Positions 1 to 8,550 of a DNA stretch of 64,000 bases are shown piece after piece; positions within the stretch are counted from its first letter, which is position 1; each line of letters opens with the position of its first letter. The notes beneath the pieces were generated by a model. It worked only from the letters and a program-made list of their open reading frames with translations, was not told the DNA's origin and did no database searches. Both the position numbers and the translations under genes were made by a program. Source of the stretch: Roseburia hominis (GTDB lineage: Bacteria; Bacillota; Clostridia; Lachnospirales; Lachnospiraceae); contig CP159990.1 in the NCBI GenBank assembly GCA_040702975.1, positions 1,302,001 to 1,366,000 of the forward strand. The letters run 5' to 3'.

Positions 1-2
1 TG

Positions 3-659
3 ATCGTAGATGACGACAGAGAGCTTCTGAAAATGTTGAAGAGTTTTTTTGAAATCCGGAAGTATGCTGTCATGACAGCCGAAGATGGAATGAGCGCATT
101 AAAGATGGCGGAAACTGCCCCGGACCTGATCCTGTTAGATGTGAATATGCCGCGGATCGACGGGCTGGAGGTTTGTAGGCGAATACGGGACAAGGTGTCC
201 TGCCCGATCCTGTTTTTGACGGCCAGGGTGGAGGAGCAGGACAGGGTAAACGGCCTGATGTCCGGCGGCGATGATTATATCTTAAAACCATTTAGCTTAA
301 AAGAGCTGGAGGCAAGGATCATGGCGCACCTAAAGCGGGAGGAGCGCCGCAGGATAAAATCCGAATATCGTTTTCAGGGGGAGCTTCTGATCGATTATGC
401 TGCGAAGACCGTGCAGATCGGCGAGGATTATCTGGAACTTACGAAGCTGGAGTATGGAATCATTGAATTTTTATCCATGAATCCCGGACTTGTTTTCGAT
501 AAGGAGAGAATCTATGAAAAGGTCTGCGGCTATGATGCGGAGGGCGACAGCCGGGTTATCACCGAATTGGTGCGCAGGATACGAAAGAAAATGAGTGTGC
601 ATACGGAAAAGGAATATATAGAAACGGTATGGGGGTTGGGGTATAAATGGACAAGATAA
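3..659 (+). CDS. OmpR/PhoB-family response regulator, 5' end outside window
   Basis: This is a DNA-binding response regulator, presumably activated by the sensor kinase that follows. The receiver domain shows the acidic pocket (VDDD at the very start), the phosphoacceptor Asp in LLDVNMP and the conserved Lys in ILKPFS. The second half is a winged-helix transcriptional-regulatory domain ending in the usual ETVWGLGYKW signature. The frame is open to the window edge and its first visible residues are part of the receiver, so the true start lies upstream; the internal ATG at 33 is not the start. It overlaps the kinase gene by 13 bases, which implies translational coupling. Family assignment is firm; the stimulus is unknown. 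Confidence 0.93.
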   Translation: MVDDDRELLKMLKSFFEIRKYAVMTAEDGMSALKMAETAPDLILLDVNMPRIDGLEVCRRIRDKVSCPILFLTARVEEQDRVNGLMSGGDDYILKPFSLKELEARIMAHLKREERRRIKSEYRFQGELLIDYAAKTVQIGEDYLELTKLEYGIIEFLSMNPGLVFDKERIYEKVCGYDAEGDSRVITELVRRIRKKMSVHTEKEYIETVWGLGYKWTR

Positions 660-1846
660 GAAATCTTTCGGTCAGGAAAACGATTCTTCTGTATCTGGCA
701 GTGGGTCTGGTGTGCGGATTTGTGTGCTCGGCTATCGTGGAGGAAGCAGCGTCCCGAGTGCAGGAACATGTCTGGTGGAAGTATGTGGACGAGGAGGAGT
801 ATTTTAAGGCGATAAGCGGAGAGTTTGATGAGGAGCTTAAGACGCCTTATTATAAAGCGGAGATTCCAAGGCCTTTCGCCTCAGATATGAGTAAAAGGGA
901 TCATCAGATTTCTGAAACCTGTGATTTTTTGCAGACGTATTCCGTGTTGATTTTGTCGATCAGTGCTTCCTGCGTGGCAGTCTTTCTTTTTTATCAGCAC
1001 AAGCTGAGGCAGCCTCTCGAGGAACTTAACAGGGCGTCTAAGCGAATTGCCGAAAATGACCTGGATTTCCATGTCACCTATGAAAACCAGGACGAGATGG
1101 GGCGTCTGTGCCGGGAATTTGAGCGCATGCGCGGGCAGCTTGCCAAAAATCAGCAGGAATTGTGGCGGATCATAGAGGAGGAGCGGGAACTCAGGGCGGC
1201 CATCGCACATGATATACGTTCGCCGCTTTCTGTCCTGAAAGGGTATCAGGAGATGCTCACCAACTACCTGCCGGACGGGAGCATTGACATGGAAAAGGCG
1301 GTGGAAATGTTATCAGAGAGCAGGAAACAGATCGAGCGTATGGACAGTTTTGTGGAGACGATGCGGAAAATGAACAGTCTGAAGCAGAGGACGCTTCTTA
1401 CGGGGCCGATCACGGCAGAGCAGATGAAACAGGATATTCAGGCAGAGCTTGTGATATTGAAGGCAGAGGCGGAAAGGGAAGTGTTCCTGGCGGTGCAGGG
1501 GGATCAGGAACTGTTCTGGGGAGATAAAGAAGTGATTCTGGAAGTGGCGGAGAATCTGTTATCCAATGCTTTGCGCTATGCAAAAGAGAGGATAGAGGTG
1601 CAGGTCGACGTCGCCTTTGGGGAACTCAAAATACGTGTGGTCGATGACGGCAGTGGATTTATGGAATCATCGGAGATGGTCACGAAGGCGTTTCATCAGC
1701 AGAACGCCAGGGACAGCCTGAAGCATGCAGGAATGGGAATGTACATCAGCAGGCTGTACTGCGAAAAGCATGGGGGAAAGCTGCTGATAGAAAATCAGGA
1801 GAGGGGCGGCGCTGCGGTGACCGCGGTATTTCGTCGGATTGTGTAA
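647..1846 (+). CDS. Sensor histidine kinase (HAMP, HisKA, HATPase)
   Basis: A 399-residue membrane kinase, the likely partner of the upstream regulator. It has a transmembrane helix near residues 11-31, a short extracytoplasmic segment, a second helix near 97-117, a HAMP linker, an H-box (AHDIRSPLSVLKG, His near 190) and an ATPase domain with N-box (ENLLSNALRYA), G1 (DDGSGF) and GMGMYISR. The extracytoplasmic part is only about 65 residues, so there is no large ligand-binding domain. The ABC-2 exporter genes directly downstream make a peptide or antibiotic sensing and efflux unit plausible, but the substrate is not shown by the sequence. Confidence 0.93.
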   Translation: MDKIRNLSVRKTILLYLAVGLVCGFVCSAIVEEAASRVQEHVWWKYVDEEEYFKAISGEFDEELKTPYYKAEIPRPFASDMSKRDHQISETCDFLQTYSVLILSISASCVAVFLFYQHKLRQPLEELNRASKRIAENDLDFHVTYENQDEMGRLCREFERMRGQLAKNQQELWRIIEEERELRAAIAHDIRSPLSVLKGYQEMLTNYLPDGSIDMEKAVEMLSESRKQIERMDSFVETMRKMNSLKQRTLLTGPITAEQMKQDIQAELVILKAEAEREVFLAVQGDQELFWGDKEVILEVAENLLSNALRYAKERIEVQVDVAFGELKIRVVDDGSGFMESSEMVTKAFHQQNARDSLKHAGMGMYISRLYCEKHGGKLLIENQERGGAAVTAVFRRIV

Positions 1847-1931
1847 GCAATCCGACATTTTTATTTTGATTGATTTTTTGTTGTTATTTCGATTTTACAC
1901 TATAATTATCAAAAGCAAAGGAGTGAAATTT

Positions 1932-3005
1932 ATGAAAGCGATCGCAAGACGAGAGATCAAAAACTACCTGAAGAGACCGCTGTTCTGGCTGGGCGTAGTA
2001 CTCGTAATTTTCGGCGTGTTTCAGCAGCTTGAACCGTACATGAGGATTCACTATGTGTCTTCTGAGAAGGAAATAGAGGAGCTGATTCAGGAGTATCCCG
2101 AGTATGTGCCTGATGCGGATATTTCCGATGGGTATGTGCCTACGGAGGAAAAAGAGCGAAAGGAAATTTGGGAGAGCGAGATCTGGAAGGTTCTCCTGAC
2201 CGAATTTGAGATGAGTCAGCCGGAAGCAGAGAAGGTACTTGAAGAAATACAGGAACTGGATATTGAAGATGCCTGCGAATACCTGGAGACAAAATATCAG
2301 TATTACAATACAATTTACGCTTACGAGGATACCGCGTTCCATCAGGGAACAAAGGAGGAGATTAATTCCTATATCAAGGAAAAATTGGAGCATAAGAGAT
2401 TTTCCTATTACTTTTCCAGAAAATTTGCAGATTTTGCGGGGCTTTATATGGGCTTTTTCGCCACTATTCTGCTTGCCGCACTATTCTGGCAGGATACCAG
2501 AAAAAATACGTATGAGCTTCTTCACACAAAGCCGGTCACTGCCGGGCAATATGTGGCCGGAAAAACCGCAGGGGGCTTTCTGGTGTGTCTTCTGGTCCTG
2601 GCGATCTTGAATTTACTTTTCTGGGGAGCCTTAAGCGTTATGACAGGAGGCAGCGGCTTTGAGGTAAAACTGACGGATTTCCTGGCTGCGACCGCCATGT
2701 ACATTTTGCCCAATATGCTGATGATCGTATGTGTGCATGGCCTGATATCCCTGCTGTTTAAAAATCCGCTTCCGGCGGTCCCGCTTTTGATTCTCTACAT
2801 GGTGTATTCGAATATGGGAAGCCGAAATACGGAGGGAATGTTCGGCTATTATGGAAGATGGCTGGCCATTATGGTGCGGTTCCCGGGACGTTTTTTTGAC
2901 ACCACACCGCCGCCGCTTGCGATGGTCAACCAGAGTTTTCTGATTCTGGCTTCTCTGGGGATTCTGGTTTTGTGTACACAGTTGTGGAAGAGGAGGCGCA
3001 TGTGA
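1932..3005 (+). CDS. ABC-2 type transporter permease
   Basis: A 357-residue polytopic membrane protein. An N-terminal cytoplasmic stretch (MKAIARREIKNYLKRP) leads into a first helix, followed by a long charged extracytoplasmic region (roughly residues 40-150), then several C-terminal helices. This is the usual plan of ABC-2 exporter permeases with a large first loop. The ATG at 1932 was chosen because it follows a good ribosome binding site (AAAGGAGTG); the open frame extends upstream but that part looks like leader DNA. Its stop overlaps the start of the next permease (TGATG). It should work with the next permease and the ATPase at 3672. Substrate unknown. Confidence 0.82.
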   Translation: MKAIARREIKNYLKRPLFWLGVVLVIFGVFQQLEPYMRIHYVSSEKEIEELIQEYPEYVPDADISDGYVPTEEKERKEIWESEIWKVLLTEFEMSQPEAEKVLEEIQELDIEDACEYLETKYQYYNTIYAYEDTAFHQGTKEEINSYIKEKLEHKRFSYYFSRKFADFAGLYMGFFATILLAALFWQDTRKNTYELLHTKPVTAGQYVAGKTAGGFLVCLLVLAILNLLFWGALSVMTGGSGFEVKLTDFLAATAMYILPNMLMIVCVHGLISLLFKNPLPAVPLLILYMVYSNMGSRNTEGMFGYYGRWLAIMVRFPGRFFDTTPPPLAMVNQSFLILASLGILVLCTQLWKRRRM

Positions 3006-3667
3006 TGGGGAAGGAACAAAAAATCTGTTTGCCGGCATATAAAATCGCCTATTCTGTCTTTTTTGTCGCGGTTTTGACCGTGATACGCGGCGTGGGTTCA
3101 ACGGCTGAGATCGGAGCGGCCCTGGAGCCGCCGGTTGCAATCCTGGCCGCCGTATTCTGCGCGGATACCTATGTGCAGGAGATTGCAAGCAAACGGTCGG
3201 AGGTGGAGAGGCTGTATCCGATGAAGAACAGACTGGCTTCGCTGCTTAAAAGGCTGTTCATACAGGAAGTGTATCTGCTGATTCTTTCTCTGGCAGGGTA
3301 TGGCTTGTTCGCCCTGGTGCAAAGGCCAATTCCTTTTTACGGAAAGGCTGATGAGGAAAGAGACCTGTTTTTGGTCTATATTGCAGCGATAGGAATCACT
3401 TTGATTTTCTGGGCAATTTTCTCGATGACACTTTCCTGCCTGTTTCGTAATATGTGGGTCGGAATCGGAGGCAGTCTGATTCTTTGGATTACGACGAATT
3501 CCAAATTTGGCGAGGCGCTTTTGGGAAAATGGAATCTATTTTCCTATACGTTCGGAGATCTGGACTACCGTGGGAATGTAAGCTGGGTATGCGGGAAGAT
3601 TGTCTGTGTAGGGATCAGTGTTATTTTGGCGGCAATGCTTCCGCGAATCATAAAGAAGAGAGGGTAA
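3005..3667 (+). CDS. Second ABC transporter membrane subunit
   Basis: A 220-residue hydrophobic protein with about six predicted helices. It starts at an ATG overlapping the stop of the previous permease (TGATG) with GAGGAGG-like sequence just upstream. It has little detectable motif content. Its position between an ABC-2 permease and an ABC ATPase, with tight spacing on both sides (the ATPase starts 4 bases later), supports a role as the second half of a heteromeric exporter. Family assignment rests on context and hydrophobicity more than on signature residues. Confidence 0.7.
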   Translation: MGKEQKICLPAYKIAYSVFFVAVLTVIRGVGSTAEIGAALEPPVAILAAVFCADTYVQEIASKRSEVERLYPMKNRLASLLKRLFIQEVYLLILSLAGYGLFALVQRPIPFYGKADEERDLFLVYIAAIGITLIFWAIFSMTLSCLFRNMWVGIGGSLILWITTNSKFGEALLGKWNLFSYTFGDLDYRGNVSWVCGKIVCVGISVILAAMLPRIIKKRG

Positions 3668-3671
3668 ATAT

Positions 3672-4454
3672 ATGAGCATAAAAATAAGTGACCTGACTGT
3701 GACGTTTAAAAATGGAGTGACTGCAATCGACCATGCGGATTTGGAAATCCCAAAGGGAATCTTTGGGCTGCTTGGCGAAAATGGAGCCGGCAAGACCACG
3801 CTTATGCGGGTGCTGACGACGGTTCTTGCTCCTTCCGGGGGGACGATCCTTCTGGACGGACTTAGGTATCGGGAAGGAAATTATGAGGAGATACAGAGAA
3901 AAATCGGGTATCTCCCACAGGAAATCGATCTGTATCCGGGTCTGACCGTGCAGGAATGTCTGGAATATATGGGAGATTTGGCGGGAGTTCCGAAGGAGAC
4001 CTGCAGGAAACGGATTGACTATTATCTGGAAAAAACGAGCCTTATGGAACATCGAAAAAAGAAGATGCGGCAGCTTTCAGGCGGTATGAAAAGAAGAGTA
4101 GGGCTTGTGCAGGCTCTTTTAAATGGGCCGGAGTTTCTGATCGTGGACGAACCCACGACCGGGCTTGACCCGGAGGAGCGGATTCGTATCCGCAATCTGC
4201 TGGTGGATTTTTCGGAGAATCGTACCGTGCTGTTCTCGACGCATGTGGTAGAGGATCTGGCCGCGACCTGCAACCTTCTGGCTGTGATGAAAAAGGGGAG
4301 ATTTTTGTATTCCGGAAGTATGAGAGGGCTCCTTAATGAGGCAAAAGGCCATGTATGGAGATGTTGGGTTTCGAGTGAGGAGCAGGCGAGAGAGCTGGAA
4401 CGGAAATATCACGTTTCATCAAAACAGTTTGTTGATGAAGGGCTGCAAGCTTAA
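3672..4454 (+). CDS. ABC transporter ATPase, C-terminus lost to a frame change
   Basis: The nucleotide-binding subunit of the exporter. It shows Walker A (GENGAGKTT), Q-loop (GYLPQEID), ABC signature (LSGGMKRR), Walker B with catalytic Glu (FLIVDEPTTGLDP) and the H-loop (STHVVED), so the ATPase core is complete. The frame closes at TAA 4452-4454, but the next frame continues at once with a 30-residue sequence typical of the C-terminal end of these ATPases, including ATLEDAYIYV, up to 4545. The natural protein is therefore expected to be about 290 residues. Either a one-base insertion, a +1 ribosomal shift or a sequence error separates the parts. The truncated form may still bind and hydrolyse ATP. 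Confidence 0.88.
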   Translation: MSIKISDLTVTFKNGVTAIDHADLEIPKGIFGLLGENGAGKTTLMRVLTTVLAPSGGTILLDGLRYREGNYEEIQRKIGYLPQEIDLYPGLTVQECLEYMGDLAGVPKETCRKRIDYYLEKTSLMEHRKKKMRQLSGGMKRRVGLVQALLNGPEFLIVDEPTTGLDPEERIRIRNLLVDFSENRTVLFSTHVVEDLAATCNLLAVMKKGRFLYSGSMRGLLNEAKGHVWRCWVSSEEQARELERKYHVSSKQFVDEGLQA

Positions 4455-4545
4455 AATGCTCTGTGACAGAAAGCCGGATCTGGAATGTGTGCCTTGTGAG
4501 GCAACGCTGGAGGACGCGTATATTTATGTTACCATGTATACCTAA
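4450..4545 (+). other. Out-of-frame C-terminal tail of the ABC ATPase
   Basis: In the +1 frame, codons from CTT at 4450 read LKMLCDRKPDLE and then CEATLEDAYIYVT before TAA at 4543-4545. EDAYIYV-type ends are common in ABC-2 ATPases of this kind. The zero frame reads CAA GCT TAA at 4446-4454. Skipping one T after GCT joins the two parts without gain or loss of a codon. No ribosome binding site precedes the tail, so it is not a separate gene. Confidence 0.75.
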
Positions 4546-4720
4546 GCGAAGGCGTTGCAAAATCATAAAGTTAGATGATTGGGCGATTCCTTCGCTCCAT
4601 ATGTAGAAAAATCTGGAAGAAATCCTTTGATTTGTGGATTTTTTCCGGATTTTTTTCAGACAAACGTGAGTTTTCAAACTTACCTTTTCCCCTGTGGGAG
4701 TTTGGGCATAGGGGGAAAGA

Positions 4721-4811
4721 AAGGGAGGCAAGGAATGGTATCCAAATAAAAATATCATTGAAGAATCAAAATGGAATAGCTATAATGTGGATATGAGAAA
4801 TAGAAAAATCG
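4721..4811 (+). repeat. Promoter-bearing repeat, copy B1
   Basis: This stretch is nearly identical to 11934-12024, about 90 bases in the same orientation. It contains a good sigma-A promoter: TTGAAG at 4758-4763, a 17-base spacer and TATAAT at 4781-4786. Immediately after, ATG at 4794 opens a 37-codon frame (MRNRKIVKERIEDG...) that diverges from the other copy after codon 6 and has no recognisable relative. The copies flank the accessory island. The rest of 4546-5081 has a weak hairpin with T-run at 4618-4650 and the presumed end of the IS element, and no supported gene. Confidence 0.7.
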
Positions 4812-5081
4812 TTAAGGAAAGAATCGAAGATGGTGCAAACGAAAAAGCAGCCTTGAACTCTTTGATAACTGCCCTTTCGTTTGCATCAATTTCGATTTTT
4901 CCTGGTTGAACAAAGCGCATCCGGGCGGCCGCTATATATGGGCTTTCAATTCTGACGCTCTTTGCAAAACAGTATATCGCATGCCTGTGCAGATGGAGAA
5001 AAATCCCTTTAAAATCATTTCCAGAGCACCACGAATAAGCCTCCATAGGAAGCTTTTTTGAAAATATTCAGTTGCAGGTGT

Positions 5082-6257
5082 TTAACATAATAGGTGTGGC
5101 TCAGGCCTTGTGTAATACCTGCCAGACGGCAGAGGAATGATGTTTCCACCGCAGGATGAGTATTTGCAGACATCCTTGTTATAGAGCAGTTTGATAATAG
5201 CGGGCGCATCAAGATCTTTAAGTCTGGAAATGTATTTCTTACAGCCAAGCAGATTGCGGCATAGTATAATCTTCTTGTTTTTATTCCGAGAAGAAAGCAG
5301 GCCGTAATGCCGAATCCGCACAAAACGTTTTGGAGGAACATGCATCAGAAATCTCCGGATGAATTCTTCCCCAGGAAGTGTAAGTTCCTTCCACTGGCCT
5401 TGATTTTTGTAATCCTTAACAGTAAACGTAACCGTGGAATCCGTCATACCCTTTATTCGGTAGTTGCTTATGGCAATCCTGTGAGTATATTTGCCAAGAT
5501 ATTTGATAACAGACTCCGCACCACGGAATGGCTTCTTGCAATAAGGAATCCATTCTTTGGCATAGCAGGTGTCCAAAAGTTCCATGAAGGCATAATGATT
5601 TTTGTAAGGTTCCGCTGTTCCATGGAACTCCAGCTTTCCATCCGTCCATAGCTGTTTTAGCCCGGCAAGATACTTGCCCCGAAAAACCCTGGAAATGACT
5701 TTGACAGGGAGAAAAAAATCCTCACCGTTATCTTTCCAGTGGTTCTTGGCATCCAGCCCTCCGCCTAACACGATGGTGTGGATATGGGGATGGAAATTCA
5801 TCGCACTTCCCCAAGTGTGGAGAATACAGATATAACCGATGTCTGCCCCAAGGTATTTTTTATCTCTGGCAAGTTCGCTTAAAGTATCTGAAGCTGCATG
5901 ATACAAGGCATTATAGAGTGACTTCTGGTTGCTGTAAATGACAGGATTTAATTCCTCAGGCACAGTGAAAACCACATGAAAGTATGGGGCGTCCAGTATA
6001 TCCTCCCTGCGGGCATCTACCCACTTTTCCTTCGGAAACTCCTGACACATGGGACAACACCTGTCCCTGCAGGAATTATAATGGACGGAGATACAGCCGC
6101 AGTCCTCGCAAACACTTACATTAACACCAAATGCACCGGTTTTGCAATTCATGATGTGATAAGCTGCTTTTCGCTGTGCCGCAGACAGTTCATGAGTTTT
6201 CTCATAGTCAGAATAAAAGCGGTTAAACACATCCTGTATCGTGCAGTTTTCGCTCAT
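5082..6257 (-). CDS. IS91-family HUH transposase
   Basis: A 391-residue rolling-circle transposase. The N-terminal zinc-binding part has repeated Cys pairs (CEDCGC, CRDRCCPMC, near residues 47-72). The HUH metal motif is HPHIHTIVLGG near residue 157. The two-tyrosine region with YLGKYTHR lies near residue 255. These features define the Y2 transposases of IS91/IS801/ISCR elements. It starts with an ATGA overlap on the stop of the upstream recombinase gene, so the two are translationally coupled. Length is normal for the family and no stop or frameshift is visible, so it is probably active. Confidence 0.95.
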   Translation of the reverse strand: MSENCTIQDVFNRFYSDYEKTHELSAAQRKAAYHIMNCKTGAFGVNVSVCEDCGCISVHYNSCRDRCCPMCQEFPKEKWVDARREDILDAPYFHVVFTVPEELNPVIYSNQKSLYNALYHAASDTLSELARDKKYLGADIGYICILHTWGSAMNFHPHIHTIVLGGGLDAKNHWKDNGEDFFLPVKVISRVFRGKYLAGLKQLWTDGKLEFHGTAEPYKNHYAFMELLDTCYAKEWIPYCKKPFRGAESVIKYLGKYTHRIAISNYRIKGMTDSTVTFTVKDYKNQGQWKELTLPGEEFIRRFLMHVPPKRFVRIRHYGLLSSRNKNKKIILCRNLLGCKKYISRLKDLDAPAIIKLLYNKDVCKYSSCGGNIIPLPSGRYYTRPEPHLLC

Positions 6258-7102
6258 GATTCACCGCCTTCCGGAGCATCAAAAGGGCTGCGGATACCAA
6301 GAAGAGTTTTGTTGCTTACATGAAGGTATATATCCGTAGAGCGGGGATCAACATGACCAAGAAGGGACTGGATATATTTGATATCCGTTCCACTTTCAAA
6401 CAGGTGGCTTGCAAAACTATGGCGGCACGCATGGGAAGAAACACGGCGGGTAATACCGGCGCGTCTGGCACTTTCTTTAAAGAACTGGTTGATACTGTTC
6501 GGCTCAAGGTATCCACCGGTCCATGAGCTTGGGAAAAGAATGCCTTTCGGACGGCCGCACTGATACCAGTACTCTGTGAGAAGATCCAGATTTCTCCGGG
6601 AAAGGATCGTATACCGGTCGATCCTTCCCTTTGTCTCACGGACATGAATGGTCAAGTTGGTACGGGAAATATCATCATAGTGGAGATGGATCACCTCGGA
6701 TACGCGCAATCCAGAGGAATACATGGTCGCAATGATGGCTTTATGCTTCAGGTTCGTTGTTGCATCAATGATGGCATTTATCTCCTGATGGGTAAGGACT
6801 GTTGGAAGATTACGTTCCCGCTTCATTGCAGGAATTTCATCATCGTCCCAGCGTATCTTCAATACTCTTTTGTAGAAGAACTTGATTGCTGAACGATAAT
6901 GATTATGTGTTTCCGGCGATCTGCCTTCCAGACGTTTCATGGTAAGAAAGGCATCTGCATCCTCGAGTGTGAGGTCAGTAACAGGCTTATTGGTGCAGCG
7001 CAGGAAATAGCTGACATCACTGCAATACAGTTGAATGGTCCGTTCTCTAAGGTTGCGTTTTTCCGCAGCTTGGCGGATGGAATTAAAAATATCTTCGTAC
7101 AT
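6254..7102 (-). CDS. Tyrosine recombinase (phage-integrase family) of the IS91-like element
   Basis: A 282-residue site-specific recombinase. The N-terminal SAM-like core-binding domain (residues about 5-85) is followed by the catalytic domain with Arg in SSGLRVSE, HACRHSFASHLFE (H-x-x-R), LLGHVDPRST and the nucleophile Tyr in STDIYLHVS. It is shorter than most phage integrases and resembles stand-alone XerC/D-like or transposon recombinases. The ATG at 7102 follows GGAGG-like sequence on the minus strand. Overlap with tnpA makes it the first gene of the element's operon. Its exact role in an otherwise HUH-driven element is unclear; dimer resolution or circle processing are possibilities. Confidence 0.92.
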   Translation of the reverse strand: MYEDIFNSIRQAAEKRNLRERTIQLYCSDVSYFLRCTNKPVTDLTLEDADAFLTMKRLEGRSPETHNHYRSAIKFFYKRVLKIRWDDDEIPAMKRERNLPTVLTHQEINAIIDATTNLKHKAIIATMYSSGLRVSEVIHLHYDDISRTNLTIHVRETKGRIDRYTILSRRNLDLLTEYWYQCGRPKGILFPSSWTGGYLEPNSINQFFKESARRAGITRRVSSHACRHSFASHLFESGTDIKYIQSLLGHVDPRSTDIYLHVSNKTLLGIRSPFDAPEGGES

Positions 7103-7386
7103 TATAAAACCTCCATGAATAAGTAGTTGTTAATAGTGGCAGCTACCTATCAAGGAGGTGCATTGGCATCATAATTCCGATTGCGGAAGACACCAAAAAG
7201 TGCTATTGTATTCATAGGCAGTGGGAGTCTCCGTGTTTGATTGTTTTGTGTGGTAACTGAACAATACCGTATTACGGGAGATTTTTCCACTGCTTTTTAT
7301 TTGTTGTTAAAGAAAAACTGCGCCCCAGCCTTGGCAGGCCATCGCGCAGCGATTTTGTTCAATCGGGATTTATGGGGGTGAAATAG

Positions 7387-7908
7387 TTGGATAAACAGAA
7401 AATACGGATCGACATAGAGGCATTGTCCTCAAAATATACTGTGCGAAGATTGTCTGTGGATGATTTAGAGCGTATCTATACCCTTTCCCTGGGCAATCCA
7501 CTGTTTTTTCGATATTGTCCGCCTTTTGTTACAAGGGAGAGTATTCTTGCGGACATGAGAGCACTTCCACCTGGGATGACGCCTGACGATAAATACTATG
7601 TGGGATTCTTTCAAGATGACAAGCTGATTGCAGTCATGGATCTGATAACGAATTATCCTGACACGCATACCGTTTTTATCGGACTGTTTATGATGGAGAA
7701 GAGTGAACAGGGCCGTGGGATAGGGTCTGGTATTGTTAGCGAGTGTGCCCGCTATTTTAAAAGCGTTGGCGGTCACTATATCAGACTTGGGTTTGCAAAA
7801 GGAAATCCTCAAAGTGAAGCATTTTGGAGAAAAAACGGATTTGAACCTGTTGGGATAGAAACTGATAACGGAACATATATAGCCGTTGTCATGAGAAGAG
7901 TATTATAA
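7387..7908 (+). CDS. GNAT-family N-acetyltransferase
   Basis: A 173-residue GCN5-related acetyltransferase using acetyl-CoA. The core shows the beta-4 strand TVFIGLFMMEKSEQGRGIGSGIV, whose EQGRGIGSG is the Q/RxxGxG/A pyrophosphate-binding loop, and a C-terminal AFWRKNGFEPVG strand-helix typical of the fold. The start is a TTG at 7387, set by GGGGGTG six bases upstream; no ATG fits better. It lies just beyond the IS element on the opposite strand and may be part of the accessory cargo. Substrate is unknown; aminoglycoside, amino acid or small amine are all possible. Confidence 0.85.
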   Translation: MDKQKIRIDIEALSSKYTVRRLSVDDLERIYTLSLGNPLFFRYCPPFVTRESILADMRALPPGMTPDDKYYVGFFQDDKLIAVMDLITNYPDTHTVFIGLFMMEKSEQGRGIGSGIVSECARYFKSVGGHYIRLGFAKGNPQSEAFWRKNGFEPVGIETDNGTYIAVVMRRVL

Positions 7909-8001
7909 AAGGTTCTTTGACAACTTCAGTTTTATCTATGAGCCCCTCTAAAAACGCTGTATTTTCAAGGCGTTTCGCCTGATTCGGGTTTCAAACTTAT
8001 G

Positions 8002-8047
8002 TATTTTCCCTTGTTTTTGCCCTTACGAGCCGAAACAAGGGAAATAT
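8002..8047 (+). terminator. Hairpin after the GNAT gene
   Basis: An inverted repeat pairs TCCCTTGTTT with AAACAAGGGA around a 16-base loop, extended by flanking A/T pairs. It has no long T-run, so it is a weak terminator or a mobile-element hairpin. A related sequence (CCCTTATTTTTGCCC) occurs near 10100, beside TnpV, which suggests both come from the same type of transposon. Confidence 0.4.
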
Positions 8048-8161
8048 ATTTATTTGAATATAAAACTTCTTTTTCAGCGAGTAATAAGCCCTCGGCGTTT
8101 GAGAGCGAAATACACCCCTCGCACAAATCTGACGATTTGTACTCAGGGTATTTCGCCCCTG

Positions 8162-8316
8162 CGGGGAGCTACCGGGGGTGCTTGCAGGAAATCTCTGCCG
8201 CTTTTGATACGGCGCTGTTCCGTCAGCAGAGCCGCCGAAACATGCTCAGACAGTTGCAGGAGCAAGGCAGACAGCAGAAACCACGTAGGAAATCCTTTGA
8301 CAGAGACAGCCGATAG
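8162..8316 (+). pseudogene. Possible 3' remnant of a mobile-element gene
   Basis: The frame ending at 8316 encodes a strongly basic, Gln/Arg-rich tail (ISAAFDTALFRQQSRRNMLR, then QGRQQKPRRKSF) that looks like the C-terminal end of a larger conjugation or mobilisation protein. The upstream part of the frame is not protein-like and no ribosome binding site is visible. I do not recognise the parent protein with certainty. The rest of 7909-8372 shows no other gene. Confidence 0.3.
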
Positions 8317-8372
8317 GCGAAGAAAAACCGCCGCTATGGTCTTACCCATACACGGCGGCGTACATATAGAGA

Positions 8373-8543
8373 TTAACTTTCTTGTTTCTTTATAACGGTT
8401 ATTTTCAAGTTTTCCGCTTCTATCAGCGTTTCCTGCTTGCATTTCGGACAGTAGAGCGGATAGTTTATCAATACAGTATCTTCTCGCAGCCTGTCATGGG
8501 TTTTGTTACCGCAAACGGGGCATAGTATCCATTCCTTTTTCAT
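8373..8543 (-). CDS. Cysteine-rich KTR-family small protein
   Basis: A 56-residue protein with two Cys pairs, CPVCGNKT near the start and CPKCKQET in the middle, plus the REDT segment seen in the Cys-rich KTR family. The fold should be a zinc ribbon. Members are common accessory genes on Tn916-like and other Firmicute conjugative elements, usually near regulators. The ATG at 8543 was chosen over the in-frame ATG at 8561 because GGAAGG lies at the right distance before it and because homologues begin MKK-EW-LCP. It starts 8 bases after the stop of the XRE regulator gene, so both are probably one transcript. Confidence 0.85.
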   Translation of the reverse strand: MKKEWILCPVCGNKTHDRLREDTVLINYPLYCPKCKQETLIEAENLKITVIKKQES

Positions 8544-8550
8544 TATCAAC

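Larger units (their letters stand above)
4906..7362 (-). mobile_element. IS91-like element with coupled recombinase, approximate limits
   Basis: The pair of minus-strand genes 5082-6257 and 6254-7102 forms an IS91-type unit. Such elements move by rolling-circle transposition and have no long terminal inverted repeats, so edges are hard to see. The limits given here rest on a 9-base inverted match, TTGAACAAA at 4906-4914 and its complement at 7354-7362, each near hairpin-forming GC-rich DNA. That match is short and could be chance; the element could end closer to the genes. No target-site duplication is visible, as expected for this family. Confidence 0.4.

Noticed and set aside
1884..2393. 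Long minus-strand frame in the first permease
   Set aside because: It is a shadow of the ABC-2 permease; codon pattern and context support the plus strand.
4780..5046. Minus-strand 88-codon frame between the ABC genes and tnpA
   Set aside because: It overlaps the strong promoter of repeat B1 in antisense and has no recognisable motif or start site; it could be IS-end DNA.
8143..8442. Minus-strand 99-codon frame
   Set aside because: It overlaps the well-supported KTR gene and the basic-tail remnant, with low-complexity content.
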